Source: Diplonema papillatum
Lineage: Eukaryota > Euglenozoa > Diplonemea > Diplonemida > Diplonemidae
Length of the DNA stretch: 64,000 bases
Assembly: GCA_030068145.1 (NCBI GenBank)
Contig: JAPJBO010000518.1
Location: 62,001 to 126,000, forward strand
Direction: 5' to 3'
Position numbers and translations under genes: made by a program. The notes beneath the pieces were generated by a model. The model ran no database searches. It worked only from the letters and a program-made list of their open reading frames with translations, and was not told where the DNA came from. This document shows, piece by piece, positions 53,940 through 64,000 of the stretch; position 1 is the stretch's first letter; each line of letters opens with the position of its first letter.

Positions 53940-54610
53940 GGGGGTGGAAACATCTCGCGCACTTTCGTTCTCGTCTAGAGGGTCCGGTGTGTTATAGTCT
54001 CCGGTCGGCCATTGAGGCTCGGATTCAGGTAGTGAAGGGGTGTAAACATTTTCGCACACCTTCCCTCTCGTCTAGAGGGTCCGGTAGATTATCCAGTTGG
54101 CCATTGAGGCTCGGATTCAGGTAGTGAAGGGGTGTAAACATTTTCGCACACCTTCCCTCTCGTCTAGAGGGTCCGGTAGATTCTCCGGTCGGCCATTGAG
54201 GCTCGGATTCTGGTAGTGAAGGGGTGTAAACATTTTCGCGCAAACATCTCCGCACACCTTCCCTCTCGTCTAGAGGGTTCGGTAGATTCTCCGGTCGGCC
54301 ATTGAGGCTCGGTGAAGTAGTGTAAACATCTCCGCACACCTTCCCTCTCGTCTAGAGGGTCCGGTAGATTCTCCGGTCGGCCATTGAGGCTCGGATTCAG
54401 GTAGTGAAGGGGTGTAAACATTTTCGCACACCTTCCCTCTCGTCTAGAGGGTCCGGTAGATTCTCCGGTTGGCCATTGAGGCTCGGTGAAGTAGTGTAAA
54501 CATCTCCGCACACCTTTCCCCTCGTCTAGAGGGTCCGGTAGATTCTCCGGTTGGCCATTGAGGCTCGGTGAAGTAGTGTAAACATCTCCGCACACCTTTC
54601 CCCTCGTCTA
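53940..54610. repeat. 80-107 bp satellite, about seven units
   Basis: Units carry CACACCTTCCCTCTCGTCTA, GAGGGTCCGGTAGATTCTCC and GGCCATTGAGGCTCGG. Length varies by presence or absence of ATTCAGGTAGTGAAGGGG. From 54610 to 55160 I see no supported gene. Confidence 0.9.
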
Positions 54611-55161
54611 AACGACACGCCTTGAGTCGACCTCGTGAGGAATCACGAGACCACCGATTCGCTGCACCGGAGGTCATTCTACCACTCTCACTTCGTTTGC
54701 TGGGCTCTTTTTTGAGCCAGCAGATGATGCGTTGCGCACGAGGAAACGGAGTGAATGATTTCTGAGGGCTATTGAGTGTTTCTGATGAGGAGAGCCGTGC
54801 AGTATGGGATAAGGTGGACATACTTGTGTAAACGACACCTTCCATCAGATATCAAAAAATGAAAAGGCGCAGATGAATGAGCCAATCAGCTTGGAAAAGC
54901 ATGGCAGAGCGTGTACGCAAATAAGTGGTTTACACCAAACCAAGCACACGCACGCACATCGCTTCAGAGATTACGAATCTCGGAACCGACAGCATGAATG
55001 TTTGCCACCTCTACAGGTGTGCGGCAATGTGTAGCTATCCAGTGACACAAGGACGGTGCTCTGTAACGAAGCAGTGACACGTTGCCTCCGATGGCTTGGT
55101 GCTTCCCGCTTGACAGTGAGGATTGTCAACGCAATACACGCGAGAAACACGCTGTATGCCG

Positions 55162-56274
55162 CTACACTTTGCAAAATGTCAGCAAACGCGTTGCGTCGGC
55201 CGAGACCACTTCCAAGCACTGCAAGTCACTCAGTGGGTCTGGGCACTTGTGAAGGGGTGCCTCGTGAACGGGCGAGGTGCAATCGTTCAGGATGAGGAGC
55301 AGTTGGGCGACCTGCCGCTGTGCGGCTTGCGACCGCTCACGTCCTTCTCCTTGCGAAGAGCTACGGTGTTTGTCTGTGGCTTGCGGAGGGCACTTCTGAC
55401 TCCTTGAAGCAGGATCCGGTGGGGGAAGAGCAGAGGGCGGCTGCACCGCAGGAGGCAGCTGCGAATCACCGCTCGCGCGGTCTCTGCCAGACTTGCTTCG
55501 CGCCTGCTCCTGTGGGCTGGAGAATACGAGTTCAGCGCGGAGAATGGCTTTCAGCTGATTCCGGGTGCCGCATAGCTCGGTCTTCACTGTTTCCATGCGC
55601 TCTCTGAGGGTTCGGCTGCACTGGCTCCGGAGCGTGTTCACGTGCGTGGAAAGATGGCTCACCGACACTTTGATCGCTTCCGTGAGAAGCCTGCCCTTCC
55701 TCTCTATCGCGTCCACCAAAACAGCCGCCTTTTCGTTCCCCTGTTTCAGCACGAGCTTCAACTGCTCCATCGCACCCGTCAACACGTCCATCCGCCGTTG
55801 CAAAACCCCCCGTTTCCGGTCGACTCTGGCGCTCAGCACCGGAACGGCGCGTGTCAGTTCGTGGACACCCTCCCCCGGGAAGTCCTCGGCGTCCAGGTCC
55901 GCCGGCGCGGAGGTATCCGTCGCGGGGGGCTCCGGGCTCTCCGGAAAGAAGGGATCCGACCACCGCTTCGCTTCGTGGATGTTTTCGAAGAGGCGGGCGG
56001 CGGAGCGCTGGTCGCGCTCGCCGGGGGGGGTACGGCCTTCCCCGCGGATGCGCGTTGATGGAGAGCTGTGGGTTCTTCCCAGGAGGCATCGCCCGCACAG
56101 CAGCGCTCCGTTGGCCATGTCCAAGTACGCGTAGCAGCTTTCCGGATGCGCAGGGCACGGCATCTGCAATAGCCCGAGCAGGGCCGTTGCTTGCTGGCTG
56201 GTTGCTTCCGCTTTCGGCGCATCGTCGTTCGGTCGGCACGGGTAACTTGCTTTCAAACAGTGCTTGGACGGCAT
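55162..56274 (-). CDS. B-box/coiled-coil (TRIM-like) protein
   Basis: About 370 residues from the ATG at 56274 (MPSKHCLKASYPCRPN); the frame opens a few codons earlier only with GTG. A Cys/His cluster CPAHPESC..LLCGRCLLGRTH resembles a B-box zinc finger. An acidic Pro-rich linker follows, then a long coiled coil (RKRGVLQRRMDVLTGAMEQL to ETVKTELCGTRNQLKAIL) and a Ser/Gln/Pro-rich tail. No RING precedes it in the window. B-box plus coiled coil usually means an oligomeric scaffold, sometimes linked to ubiquitin. The 3' end may be spliced further rather than stop at 55162. Confidence 0.65.
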   Translation of the reverse strand: MPSKHCLKASYPCRPNDDAPKAEATSQQATALLGLLQMPCPAHPESCYAYLDMANGALLCGRCLLGRTHSSPSTRIRGEGRTPPGERDQRSAARLFENIHEAKRWSDPFFPESPEPPATDTSAPADLDAEDFPGEGVHELTRAVPVLSARVDRKRGVLQRRMDVLTGAMEQLKLVLKQGNEKAAVLVDAIERKGRLLTEAIKVSVSHLSTHVNTLRSQCSRTLRERMETVKTELCGTRNQLKAILRAELVFSSPQEQARSKSGRDRASGDSQLPPAVQPPSALPPPDPASRSQKCPPQATDKHRSSSQGEGRERSQAAQRQVAQLLLILNDCTSPVHEAPLHKCPDPLSDLQCLEVVSADATRLLTFCKV

Positions 56275-56559
56275 CCGAGGTGAACGTGCATCGACCGGAT
56301 TCTGTGGTTGACAAGGTATCACGCTCGAGAACAGTGGTCCCCAAGGCCATATCCTACAGAAGCCCTAAATTTCTTGAGCCAGTCCACCCCTGTTTCCTCG
56401 AAGTGCGCCGAATTGCCTGCTGCTGTGGCAAAGCATGACACATCACGTGCGAAGAGATAACCGCGACGCCGGCGATGCAGATTATCGCCACAGATTCGTT
56501 GCATTTTAACCCGAACTGCTGCTGTCGATCACAGTCGTAGTATACAAACGCCGTTGGTA

Positions 56560-56724
56560 ACACAAAACCGTACACCGCGAGGGTAGGAAGTGGAAAGGGA
56601 AACTAAGGTTTTCGTTGACCGCACTGCCCTGGACCCAAATCCTGGACGTGGCAAATTGGCAAATGATCATGATCAGAAGGTCCTACTGGGGGCGGTTCAG
56701 TTTCTCACACACTGCATGTGGCTA
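56560..56724. repeat. Family 4 repeat
   Basis: ACCGTACACCGCGAGGGTAG, GGAAACTAAGGTTTTCGTTG and CTGCATGTGGCTAAAAATA match the intron-1 copy at 29745-29930. Confidence 0.8.
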
Positions 56725-57016
56725 AAAATACTCGACGTCACTGCTTTGACTCCGAATGGAAGGGAGGAAATACAGAGGTAGAGGGACAAATACAATACAA
56801 ACACAATCTGAATTGTCCTTCGCTTACATGTGTTGTTTTCTCACTCAGGACTTTTGACCTGTTGTGTTTGTGTGTCTTGTCGTGTAGGGGTAGACGCGCA
56901 TGACCTCACATCCGTTCAACACGCGGTTCGGTAGTTACAGCACTTGGGATCCCTTCGGCTCTTAGTCTGGATGCTTTTGTCGAGCATTTCCTTCAGAAAG
57001 CTGGCGCGTATGTAAA
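56725..57016. repeat. Family 2 element, full length
   Basis: AAATACTCGACGTCACTGC to TTGTCGAGCATTTCCTTC, then AGCTGGCGCGTATGT. It abuts the family-1 copy at 57019, the same neighbour order as in intron 4 of the propeller gene. Confidence 0.8.
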
Positions 57017-57018
57017 AG

Positions 57019-57234
57019 AAATACTCGAGGGACTGCCTCGTGCTCATTTCGAAGGAGGCTAGAGGGGGAGAAAACAAGACAACTACAAGTGGGTCTTTTT
57101 TGTTGAACGCTTACGCCCGCCACTAAACCCAGATTTGCCTGTGTTTCGTGTGGGCTACAGCACATTCACCTCACCTTTGAGATTTTGCAACTGGCAGTCT
57201 CCTCAAGTATTTCCTACAAAGCGGGTGCTTATAC
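57019..57234. repeat. Family 1 element flush with an exon end
   Basis: AAATACTCGAGGGACTGCC to AGTATTTCC...GGGTGCTTATAC. On the minus strand its first bases GTATAAGC form the probable donor of the 57.2-58.1 kb gene. Confidence 0.85.
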
Positions 57235-58107
57235 AAAGAAAACAACGTGCTTCCCGTCCGAACAGCATACCAAAGCCCAGCTGGAGGGCGTCTGCTCCAG
57301 GGCGCCACCGCTCGCGCCGCCGCGGAAGGCCGACGGCAGCAGCAGGTGGCGGGTCGCGGTTTTGCCCGCCGCCGCCGCGGCGGCGGAGCTGCCGACGCTC
57401 GCCAGGCGCAGAAGATACTCGGGCACCGCGTCCTCGGCCGCGACCGCCAAGCAGGACACGCAGCTGCCGGGCCGAGTCGGGTGCGGGCAGTCGGTGCAGA
57501 CCTTGCCGTTCTTCACCGAGCAGAGCAGCAGCGCGAGGCCGCCTTTCGTGAACTTCAAAGTGTCCACTGGCACGTCGCCGGCCCCTCTGTGGACGAACGG
57601 CAAGTACACTGCAGGCCCCACCGGTCCATTACGCACGGGCAACCCTCTATTGCACCAAGAAACGCACTCTTCGACGGTGCCGCCGGTGAACTTGTACACA
57701 GCTGACGGGGACACCCCAGCCGTGTCACAAAGGGGGGACCCGCAGGCGGAGCGCTGGTGGTGGTGGAGGTGGACTTCTTGGACCGTGTCGACGACGATTT
57801 CCGTGGCGGGATCGTCGCTGTGCAGGAACCGCGAAGCCAGCCGGGTGACCTCTGAGTAGGCGGCGCTCGAGGGCTCCAACGGGGAGAAGGACGCCAGGAC
57901 GGGGGCTTGCCCAATGGGCGGCTCCAGCATCTTCGCGTGGGTGCGCCGGTTGGCCGCAGCGCCCGTCGAAGGCCGGCACGCCTGCTTGCCGTGGTGCGGG
58001 GTTCGCGTTGTCTGCGGCCGCGTCAGCTTGTACTTTTCCTCGCCGTTGCTGCGGCGGCCCCCGGGGGCCTGGCTGAACATCGCGCTGCCATTGCCCCAGC
58101 CCACCAT
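57235..58107 (-). CDS. Unrecognised Cys-containing gene, first exon
   Basis: 291 codons from ATG (MVGWGNGSAMFSQAPGGRRS), phase 0 at the probable donor TTTCTTT|GTATAAGC; a GTTGTT 13 bases earlier is an alternative. The first ~70 residues are basic and low-complexity. The rest is a compact domain (EVTRLASRFLHSDDPATEIV, LPFVHRGAGDVPVDTLKFTK) with a zinc-type cluster VCTDCPHPTRPGSCVSC. No family recognised. Downstream exons are not identified. The start-codon segment is duplicated upstream (58130-59040), so which ATG is used is open. Confidence 0.6.
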
Positions 58108-58129
58108 GTGTGGGTGTGTACGTGTGCGT

Positions 58130-59040
58130 GGATGTGTATTTTTGCTTTCTGCAAGAGGAGTGGCAGACGGCCTGTATATTGTTGTGTTGTGGTTCTGCAA
58201 CGGAGTGACAGACGGTTTGAACATCTAGATGTGCTTTCTGCAAAAGGAGTGGCGGACGGCCTGACCATCCTGTGTTGCGGAAGGGCGCGGGGAGGGGGGC
58301 TTGCTCAACGGGGGGGCTCCAGCATCTTCGCGACGGGCAGCGCCCGTCGAAGGCCGGCACGCCTGCTTGCCGTGGTGCGGGGTTCGCGTCTGCACGGAGT
58401 GTCTTGTGCAAAAGGATGTTCGAATATCTTGTGTGTATTGCTTTGTGCAAAAGGAGTGGCGGATGGCCTGACCATCCTGTGTTGCTGAAGGACGCGGGGA
58501 GGGGGGCTTGTTCAACGGGGCGGCTCCAGCATCTTCGCGTGGGTGCGCCGGTTGGCCGCAGCGCCCGTCGAAGGCCGGCACGCCTGCTTGCCGTGGTGCG
58601 GGGTTCGCATCGTCTGCGGCCGCGGCTGCTTGTACTTTTCCTCGCCGTTGCTGCGGCGGCCCCCGGGGGCCTGGCTAAACATCGCGCTGCCATTGCCCCA
58701 GCCCACCATATATGCTTTCTGCAAGAGGAGTGGCAGACGGCCTGTACATTGTTGTGTTGTCGGAGTGACAGACGGTTTGCCCATCTTCATTTCACTTCTG
58801 CAAAAGGATGTGTTGCGGGTTTTGCAACGACCTGCATGGAGTGTCAGACGGTTTGAATATGCTGTGTGTATTGCTTTCTCAATAAAAGGAGTAGCAGACG
58901 GCATGACCATCCTGTGTTGCTGAAGGACACGGGGAGGGGGGCTTGCTCAACGGGGGGGCTCCAGCATCTTCGGTTGGCCGCAGCGCCCGTCGAAGGCCGG
59001 CATGCCTGCTTGCCGTGGTGCGGGGTTTCAGGCCTCAAGC
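58130..59040 (-). repeat. Tandem copies of the gene's first-exon segment
   Basis: One near-complete copy (58506-58713, with its own ATG reading MVGWGNGSAMFSQAPGG) and two partial ones (about 58300-58390, 58925-59030). They are separated by ~45 bp repeats with TTTCTGCAAAAGGAGTGGC and GACGGCCTGACCATCC. Comparable to the array upstream of the propeller gene. From 59040 to 59317 nothing is supported. Confidence 0.85.
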
Positions 59041-59317
59041 CCAGCACTCGTTCGGGGTCCAATCAGTTTTTAGAAGTTGCGCGCGGACTACGAAATGGAT
59101 GGAATTGACGAAGGCGGAGCGCAAGAAACTGGACGGACGATGCGCTGAAGACGGGGAGTGTGGGTGCGGTGTCGCGAAGGAGGATGCAGAAACTGCGAGC
59201 AGCGTCCGAAGCCAATGCGGAAGCGAAAAAAAAACAAGAAGAGAACCCCAACTCGAGTGTGAGAGGAGTAGATTTGCTTTTCATTTTTTTTTCTTGAAAG
59301 TATGCCCAATACTGCAG

Positions 59318-59480
59318 GGAATAGTTGACTAGACCTCTTGAGTTTGTGCTGACCACGAATTGGGGAGTCGGGAGAACCTACAAAGCCAAAAGCAGGACCG
59401 ACCGTTCGTGAGAAAAAGCGAAGAATAAAAACACCTTTTTTCCATCTATCTTTGTCAAGAGCTGCAACTCAACTATTCCC
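59318..59480. repeat. Family 5 element, inverted
   Basis: GGGAATAGTTGACTAGACC to CTCAACTATTCCC. Matches 24523-24695 on the opposite strand. Confidence 0.75.
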
Positions 59481-59507
59481 CGTTCTTTTTCAGTTTCATT
59501 TTTTTTC

Positions 59508-60900
59508 GTATATAAGCACCTGCTTTGTAGGAAATGCTTGAGGAGACTGCCAGTGCGAAAGATCAAAGGAGGTAAATGTGTAGCCCACACGAAACACAGG
59601 TAAATCTGGGTTTAGTGGCGGGCGTAAGCGTTCAGAAATAAATAAAGGGTTTATTCCCTTATAGCCACCACGATTTTTTTTTTATTCCCTTATAGCCACG
59701 AAAAAAGAATTTTGTTCCCTTATAGCCACGTCAGTGTTTTTTATTCCCTTACAGCCACCACATGTTTTTTAATTCTCTTGTAGCCACGAAAAAAGAATTT
59801 TATTCCCTTATAGCCACGGGAAAAGAATTTTATTCCCTTATAGCCACGGGAAAAGGATTTTATTCCCTGACCAGCCTGGACAGCCTGAACCACCCAACCA
59901 GACCAGTCAACCAGTCCTGGTTGCACCAGACACTAAGTCCTGGCTTTAAGGTATCAACGGCAAGGGTACTCTGAGTCGTGGTTTCAAGGGGGTTTTTCAG
60001 ATACGCAAACGTTTCGAAAGACGCACACACATATCCATTGGTTGACCTCTAACTATCTGGTTGCCTAGGCAGTATCCGGATCTGAAACCTGAAGACTTGA
60101 CAACGCTCTACAGCAACTAAGGTTCAGCTTGCAGTAACATTGTGCTTACTTGCGCACGAGCGCGCCACCCACCATTCGGCCATGATCTAGCAAGAGCACA
60201 ATTGCAAGCCTACTACCGGATAGTGTTACCAAGGCGAACGAATCATGCGAGACCTGTAAAGGGGCCCCTCAACAGTTTTCATAACACGGCATCGTAGGTC
60301 AAGAAACGGATAAGTGTGTGTTCCTTCTATTTCAGTCTGATCTGCATTTTGAATCCCCTCCCTCTCCCTCGGATAAAATGCAAAGGACAAATTTATCGGA
60401 AATCAGGCAGCAAGCCTCACGATGTATGGGGACGACACAGGGGTATCCTCCTCAGAACTCTCGTGGAGGTAGGAACATAGTTTTAGACTCATCTTGCGAG
60501 GGGTGGGCACCCTACCACGAACACGAACAGGAGAAGGTGGCTTTCCAGGAATAAAATTCTTTTTCCGTGGCTATAAGGGAATAAAATTCTTTCGTGGTGG
60601 TTATAAGGGAAAAAAAAAACGGTTGTAGTCAGTTCGTGGCTATAAGGGAATAAAATTGTTTTTCCGTGGCTATAAGGGAATATTGAAAATACCGGGTGGC
60701 TATAAGATAATTTGCCCATAAATAAATAATGCCGAAGCAGCTCGACAGGTCGGGTGCGGTGAGCTGGGTAAAGAGGGTGGTCGGGACTAATGTCCCGTCC
60801 CTCTGCGTAAGCGTGCAACAAAAAAGACCCACTTTGTAGGTGTTTGTTTCTCCCCCTTTAGCTCCTTCGAAATGAGCCCAAGGCAGTCCCTCGAGTATTT
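59508..60900. repeat. Family 1 element (inverted), split by an insertion
   Basis: GTATATAAGCACCTGC... to GGGCGTAAGCGTTCA (59508-59634) continues at AACAAAAAAGACCCAC... to CCCTCGAGTATTT (60816-60900). Removing 59635-60804 restores a full-length copy. Confidence 0.8.
59635..60804. mobile_element. Foldback-like insertion with repeat-array ends
   Basis: About 1.17 kb, flanked by GCGTAAGCGTTCA (59622-59634) and GCGTAAGCGTGCA (60805-60817), a 13-bp target duplication with one mismatch. The left end has about six ~30 bp units with TTCCCTTATAGCCACG; the right end (60545-60720) has the inverse, CGTGGCTATAAGGGAA. Long inverted ends made of short tandem repeats are the mark of foldback elements. The ~670 bp interior has no long ORF. 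Confidence 0.7.
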
Positions 60901-61189
60901 TTGTGTTTCCGACGATCCCGTGGACGTCTAGATTGGTGTCTTTCGACCATTTTTTTTGTTTTGATATTGAGCGAGGCGAAATGATTGTTCTTGGTGCGCT
61001 GCCTGGCGTGGGCTGCATGCACTGCTCTGAACATTTCGATACTTCCGCTTTTCTTCAAGGTTTTCAGAAGGCGTCCCAGTACGTCGTCCTAAAGCGACAA
61101 TTAGTGCGCAATCTTCCCGACAACAGAGGGAGTCAGACCCAATAGTATCTCCCTGGCTTAGGTGCTGCGCACTGTATGATTGGAAAGGC

Positions 61190-61614
61190 AAGGCTAAAAG
61201 GAGCTGCTGATTTTCTTTTCGCTGCTGAGCAGGCCTAAAAAAAAAGATTCGTACTTCTGCAGCTCAGGTGTTTTCGTGTGCTGGTTTCGATTCCGAAACT
61301 CTTTTCGAGCAGGAACTGTTTTATGATATGGACATCACTACTTCACACATCATGACACGAAGGGGGGGGATGCAAGACAGCAGCGATGTGAGCCAAGGGG
61401 GCTCCAATTTGCTTTTCGAAGCATGCGCGTCTGAAATTTCAATGCATGCTCAAAGGCAAAATGTGCACGCATAGAACCGTTGTGCATCCCACGATTTCTA
61501 GCTGTTCGAAACAAACAACATGTGTCAATTGGTTCTGCAGGATGATGTATGAGGTGAAGCTTCCCCACCGGAGCAAACGTTTTGTGTTTTTATTTCCCTC
61601 TCTTTTTTGGATAA
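61190..61614. other. Stretch without a supported gene
   Basis: A/T-runs and short frames only. Nothing recognised. Confidence 0.5.
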
Positions 61615-61815
61615 GCACCTGCATTGTACGAAAAACTCGAGGAGGACCAGTTGCAAATTCGAAAGCAGGACAGTGTGCTGTAGCCCCGCTTCTGGAGGTC
61701 TGGGTTCAGTGCCGGCGCGTAAGTGTTCAACTGAAAGTGGTCCATTTGTAGTCGTATATTTTCTCCCCAGCCTCCGTTGGAACAAGTACCGGCCGGCCCC
61801 TCGAGTATGTATTGC
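61615..61815. repeat. Family 1 element, inverted and diverged
   Basis: ATAAGCACCTGCATTGTACG, AAACTCGAGGAGGACC ... CGGCCCCTCGAGTAT. The most diverged full-length copy in the window. Confidence 0.75.
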
Positions 61816-61834
61816 ATCTTTCTGAGCCGACGTT

Positions 61835-62092
61835 TTGATATCTCCAGGGATTTTCTTTCCCGTAGCAACACCTCGCCTCTCTGTGGGCAGGCTTTTCTGC
61901 AATGTCCCCACGTCGCGCATGTTTCCGTCGAGTCAGCAACAAGCCTTGCTTCCAATCGGCGGAGAGACGCCGACCACGAACTGGCTTTCCTTCGTAACTA
62001 TGGTTCCACGCGGCACGCAGGGAGAAGTCGATTGTATTTCCGCATTGGCGATGCAGCGTTTTGACACCGTAGTATTCGTTGAATTACCGTAA
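61835..62092 (+). CDS. Possible terminal exon, unassigned
   Basis: A plus-strand frame of up to 85 codons ending QRFDTVVFVELP before TAA, with a protein-like segment ALLPIGGETPTTNWLSFVTM. No start, acceptor or family is convincing. A weak candidate for the 3' end of a plus-strand gene or a gene relic. Confidence 0.25.
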   Translation: MISPGIFFPVATPRLSVGRLFCNVPTSRMFPSSQQQALLPIGGETPTTNWLSFVTMVPRGTQGEVDCISALAMQRFDTVVFVELP

Positions 62093-62112
62093 ACGGATTA
62101 ATGTTGAACCGG

Positions 62113-62355
62113 GTAACACCTGGGACGGATTTTGGGGGGTGTCCCAGGTTTTATTTGGTTCGGCATTTTTTTTATTTTTCGGTGTTTGTGACTTTGCGTA
62201 GTTTGCAGGACATCGCGACTCTGGTGCTTGCCCGCGCCTTCGGGTGCTGAATGCTCAGCTCGACCCCTAGATGCCGCTGTCATAGGAGGCTGCAGGACCG
62301 CCACTGGTGCAGTCACGCAGGAGACTACCTGGGACACCCCCCGGGTGTCCCAGGT
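62113..62355. repeat. Pair of ACCTGGGAC hairpins
   Basis: Second hairpin (62327-62355): a perfect 13-bp stem ACCTGGGACACCC / GGGTGTCCCAGGT with a CCC loop. First (about 62113-62150): ACCTGGGAC ... GTCCCAGGT with a longer loop. Possibly both ends of a small element about 240 bp long. The 62356-62741 flank is the 3' side of SHMT, with several A-runs. Confidence 0.7.
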
Positions 62356-62741
62356 TTTACCCGTACCCGTTCCAGCTTTAGTCCAGTTTAGCATTATTCC
62401 GATTACGGTAGTGTGTTTGTCAGGCCTTCGACTACCTGAGCAACGCAATGACACCCGGATTTCGCTTTTCTGCCAGCAGGGGTCGTTTGCACCGGAGAAC
62501 AAATCGGTTCCTCCACTACGTTTTTGAGTGGTGAGGTTGGTATGCAAAAAAAAAAGAACAGGCACCGCGAGCACGAGCGCTGCCAACGCTCTTTTTAGCT
62601 GTGACAAATACTGTCTCCAGGGAAGCAGAAATTGGTTGTCGCAAAAAAGAAAAACCTTGGTGGGGGCAAAAAAATAAAAAAAGAAACGAAGGGCGCTTGA
62701 GAGCCTAGGCGGGCGTTCCGAGGGGACATCGTCGGAGGGAA

Positions 62742-63753
62742 TCATGCCTTGGAAGCAGTTTCCAAGGGGTACGCGTTCTCGAGCCCCGGGAACGGGAAGG
62801 TCCGCGCCCACTTTTCGACGTCCGCCTTGATGGCCCGCACCTCGGGCGATTCGTCGACGGCCTTTTGGAAGTCGACGAGCTTTTTTCCCGACTTTTCCTG
62901 CAGGGCGAGGGCGGTGGTGATGGCCCGGTCTAGGAACTGCGCGACCTGGATGAAGTCGGCTTCGACGAACCCGCGCGAGGTGAGCGCCGGAGTGCCCAAG
63001 CGGATGCCTCCTGGGTTCATGGCCGACTTGTCGCCGACGATGCTGTTTTTGTTCAGGGTGATCGCGACAGCGTCCATGATGACTTGCACTTTGCTGCCGG
63101 TGAGCCCCTTCGGGCGCATGTCCATCAGCAGAAGGTGGTTGTCGGTACCTCCGGACACGAGGGTGTACCCGAGTCGGATCAGCTCCTTCGCGAGGGCCTT
63201 CGCGTTTGCAACCACCTGTGCGGTGTATCCCCTGAACTGCGGGGACATCACCTCCTTCATCTGCGCGCCGATCGCCGCGATCTGGTTCATGTGCGGGCCC
63301 CCCTGCAGTCCGGGGAAAACCGCCTCGTCGACTGCCCCTGCTGCGACCTTCGACTTCCTCCAGAAAATGAGGCCGGCGCGCGGCCCGCGGAGTGTCTTGT
63401 GCGTGGTGGACGTGACCAAGTCGGCGACCTTGAACGGGTCCTCCGCGTGCTGAGTCGCGATGAGGCCGCTGATGTGCGCCATGTCCATCAGGAGGTAGGC
63501 CCCGATCTTGTCGCAGATCGATCGGAGGCGCGGGTAGTCCCACTCCCGCGGATATGCGCTGCCTCCCGCGATGATGACCTTCGGCAGGTACCGCGCCGAC
63601 ACCGCTTCGAGGGCGTCGTAGTCAACGTACCCGTTCGGCGCCAGCTTGTACGCAAAGGACTCGAAGTAAATCGACGAGTTGCTGACCTTCTTCTTCGCCG
63701 TGTAGAAGCCGTGCGAGAGGTGCCCGCCGTCGGGAAGGTCCAGACCCATCAGC
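62742..63753 (-). CDS. SHMT: Serine hydroxymethyltransferase, 3' exon
   Basis: 337 codons plus stop; the N-terminal ~120 residues lie in exons beyond the window. The acceptor AAAACAG|GCTGATG gives a G that completes an Arg codon before LMGLDLPDGGHLSHGF, matching the family. The PLP-binding Lys is in TTHKTLRGPRAG, with the Asp/His environment in LLMDMAHISGL. Further landmarks are LQGGPHMNQIAAIG and NPGGIRLGTPALTSRG. The enzyme interconverts serine and glycine with tetrahydrofolate, feeding one-carbon metabolism. The C-terminal LETASKA is not a clear peroxisomal signal, and compartment cannot be told without the N-terminus. Confidence 0.97.
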
Positions 63754-64000
63754 CTGTTTTTAGAGTTAAAGTTCGCTTGAAATTCCGGGGATTTAGGGTC
63801 TCCGTGTGACCGTTGATGAATGGGTTCCGGAACAAAGAAAGTGACTGGCCCGTACTTGTAAGTGCAGACCTCGCCTCCTGCATATCTTTCGCAGTGCTTG
63901 CTAATGAAAAACTACTCGAGGGGGCTGCTATAAATATTACAACTGCGAACACCGGTTTGGCCCCCCGGGGGGGAAAAAAAAAAGTGATTTCCCCCGCGGG
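63754..64000 (-). repeat. SHMT intron with shared modules
   Basis: Contains the acceptor-side module (CGAACTTTAACTCTAAAAAC) directly before the exon, the block GGGTCTCCGTGTGACCGTT also found at 27990-28005, and a family-1 end (ACTACTCGAGGGGGCTGC) at 63913-63930. The window ends in a GC/A-run. Confidence 0.75.

Noticed and set aside
62098..63543. A 481-residue minus-strand frame over SHMT
   Set aside because: Out-of-frame reading of the SHMT exon continuing into 3' flank; the true frame is conserved SHMT.

Overview
The window is nuclear DNA of a eukaryotic protist, most likely an alga or alveolate/stramenopile-type organism. The evidence is an alpha-tubulin with a C-terminal EEY, a PLP serine hydroxymethyltransferase, GT-AG introns verified by phase, and a high load of LINE, DIRS-like and DDE mobile elements. 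A chromerid-like genome is my best guess, but the sequence alone does not settle it. Nearly all recognisable host genes lie on the minus strand.

Layout. 1-8.4 kb is three satellites in series: a 221-244 bp unit (about 27 copies), a 62 bp unit (about 17 copies) and a 41 bp palindromic unit with a four-part higher order. 8.5-11.1 kb is a tyrosine-recombinase element with a capsid-like ORF but no visible reverse transcriptase. 11.15-20.9 kb is a three-layer nest. A minisatellite was split by a DDE transposon (TIR starting AAGGGGGGGGTCGAATAATA), and that transposon was split just inside its left TIR by a full-length 6.45 kb LINE with an 8-bp target duplication.

21.8-31.3 kb is a minus-strand beta-propeller plus coiled-coil gene. 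Six exons join in phase, and its introns are packed with repeats. 31.4-34.9 kb (resuming at 39.2 kb) is a roughly 433 bp tandem array made from that gene's own 5' end. It is interrupted by a 4.3 kb insertion carrying a capsid-like ORF and the N-terminal part of a DIRS-like reverse transcriptase.

40.9-41.2 kb holds a diverged first exon related to the propeller gene. 42.0-43.4 kb is intronless alpha-tubulin. 45.6-49.0 kb is a UPF1/SEN1-type helicase with a coding minisatellite. 49.2-50.7 kb is a second, broken capsid-like plus tyrosine-recombinase element. 51.7-53.3 kb has two unrecognised ORFs, one with a degenerate J-like segment. 53.7-54.6 kb is a satellite. 55.2-56.3 kb is a B-box/coiled-coil protein. 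57.2-58.1 kb is an unrecognised Cys-rich gene whose first exon is also repeated upstream (58.1-59.0 kb). 59.6-60.8 kb is a foldback-like insertion in a small dispersed element. 62.7-63.75 kb is the 3' exon of serine hydroxymethyltransferase.

Two themes link the regions. First, introns of unrelated genes are assembled from the same short repeat families, often starting within tens of bases of the 5' splice site and ending in the same acceptor-side module, which is what introner-like intron gain would leave. Second, two separate genes have their start-codon exons multiplied in tandem upstream. The most novel protein is the DDE transposase, whose N-terminus looks like a cysteine protease of the UL36 deubiquitinase type.
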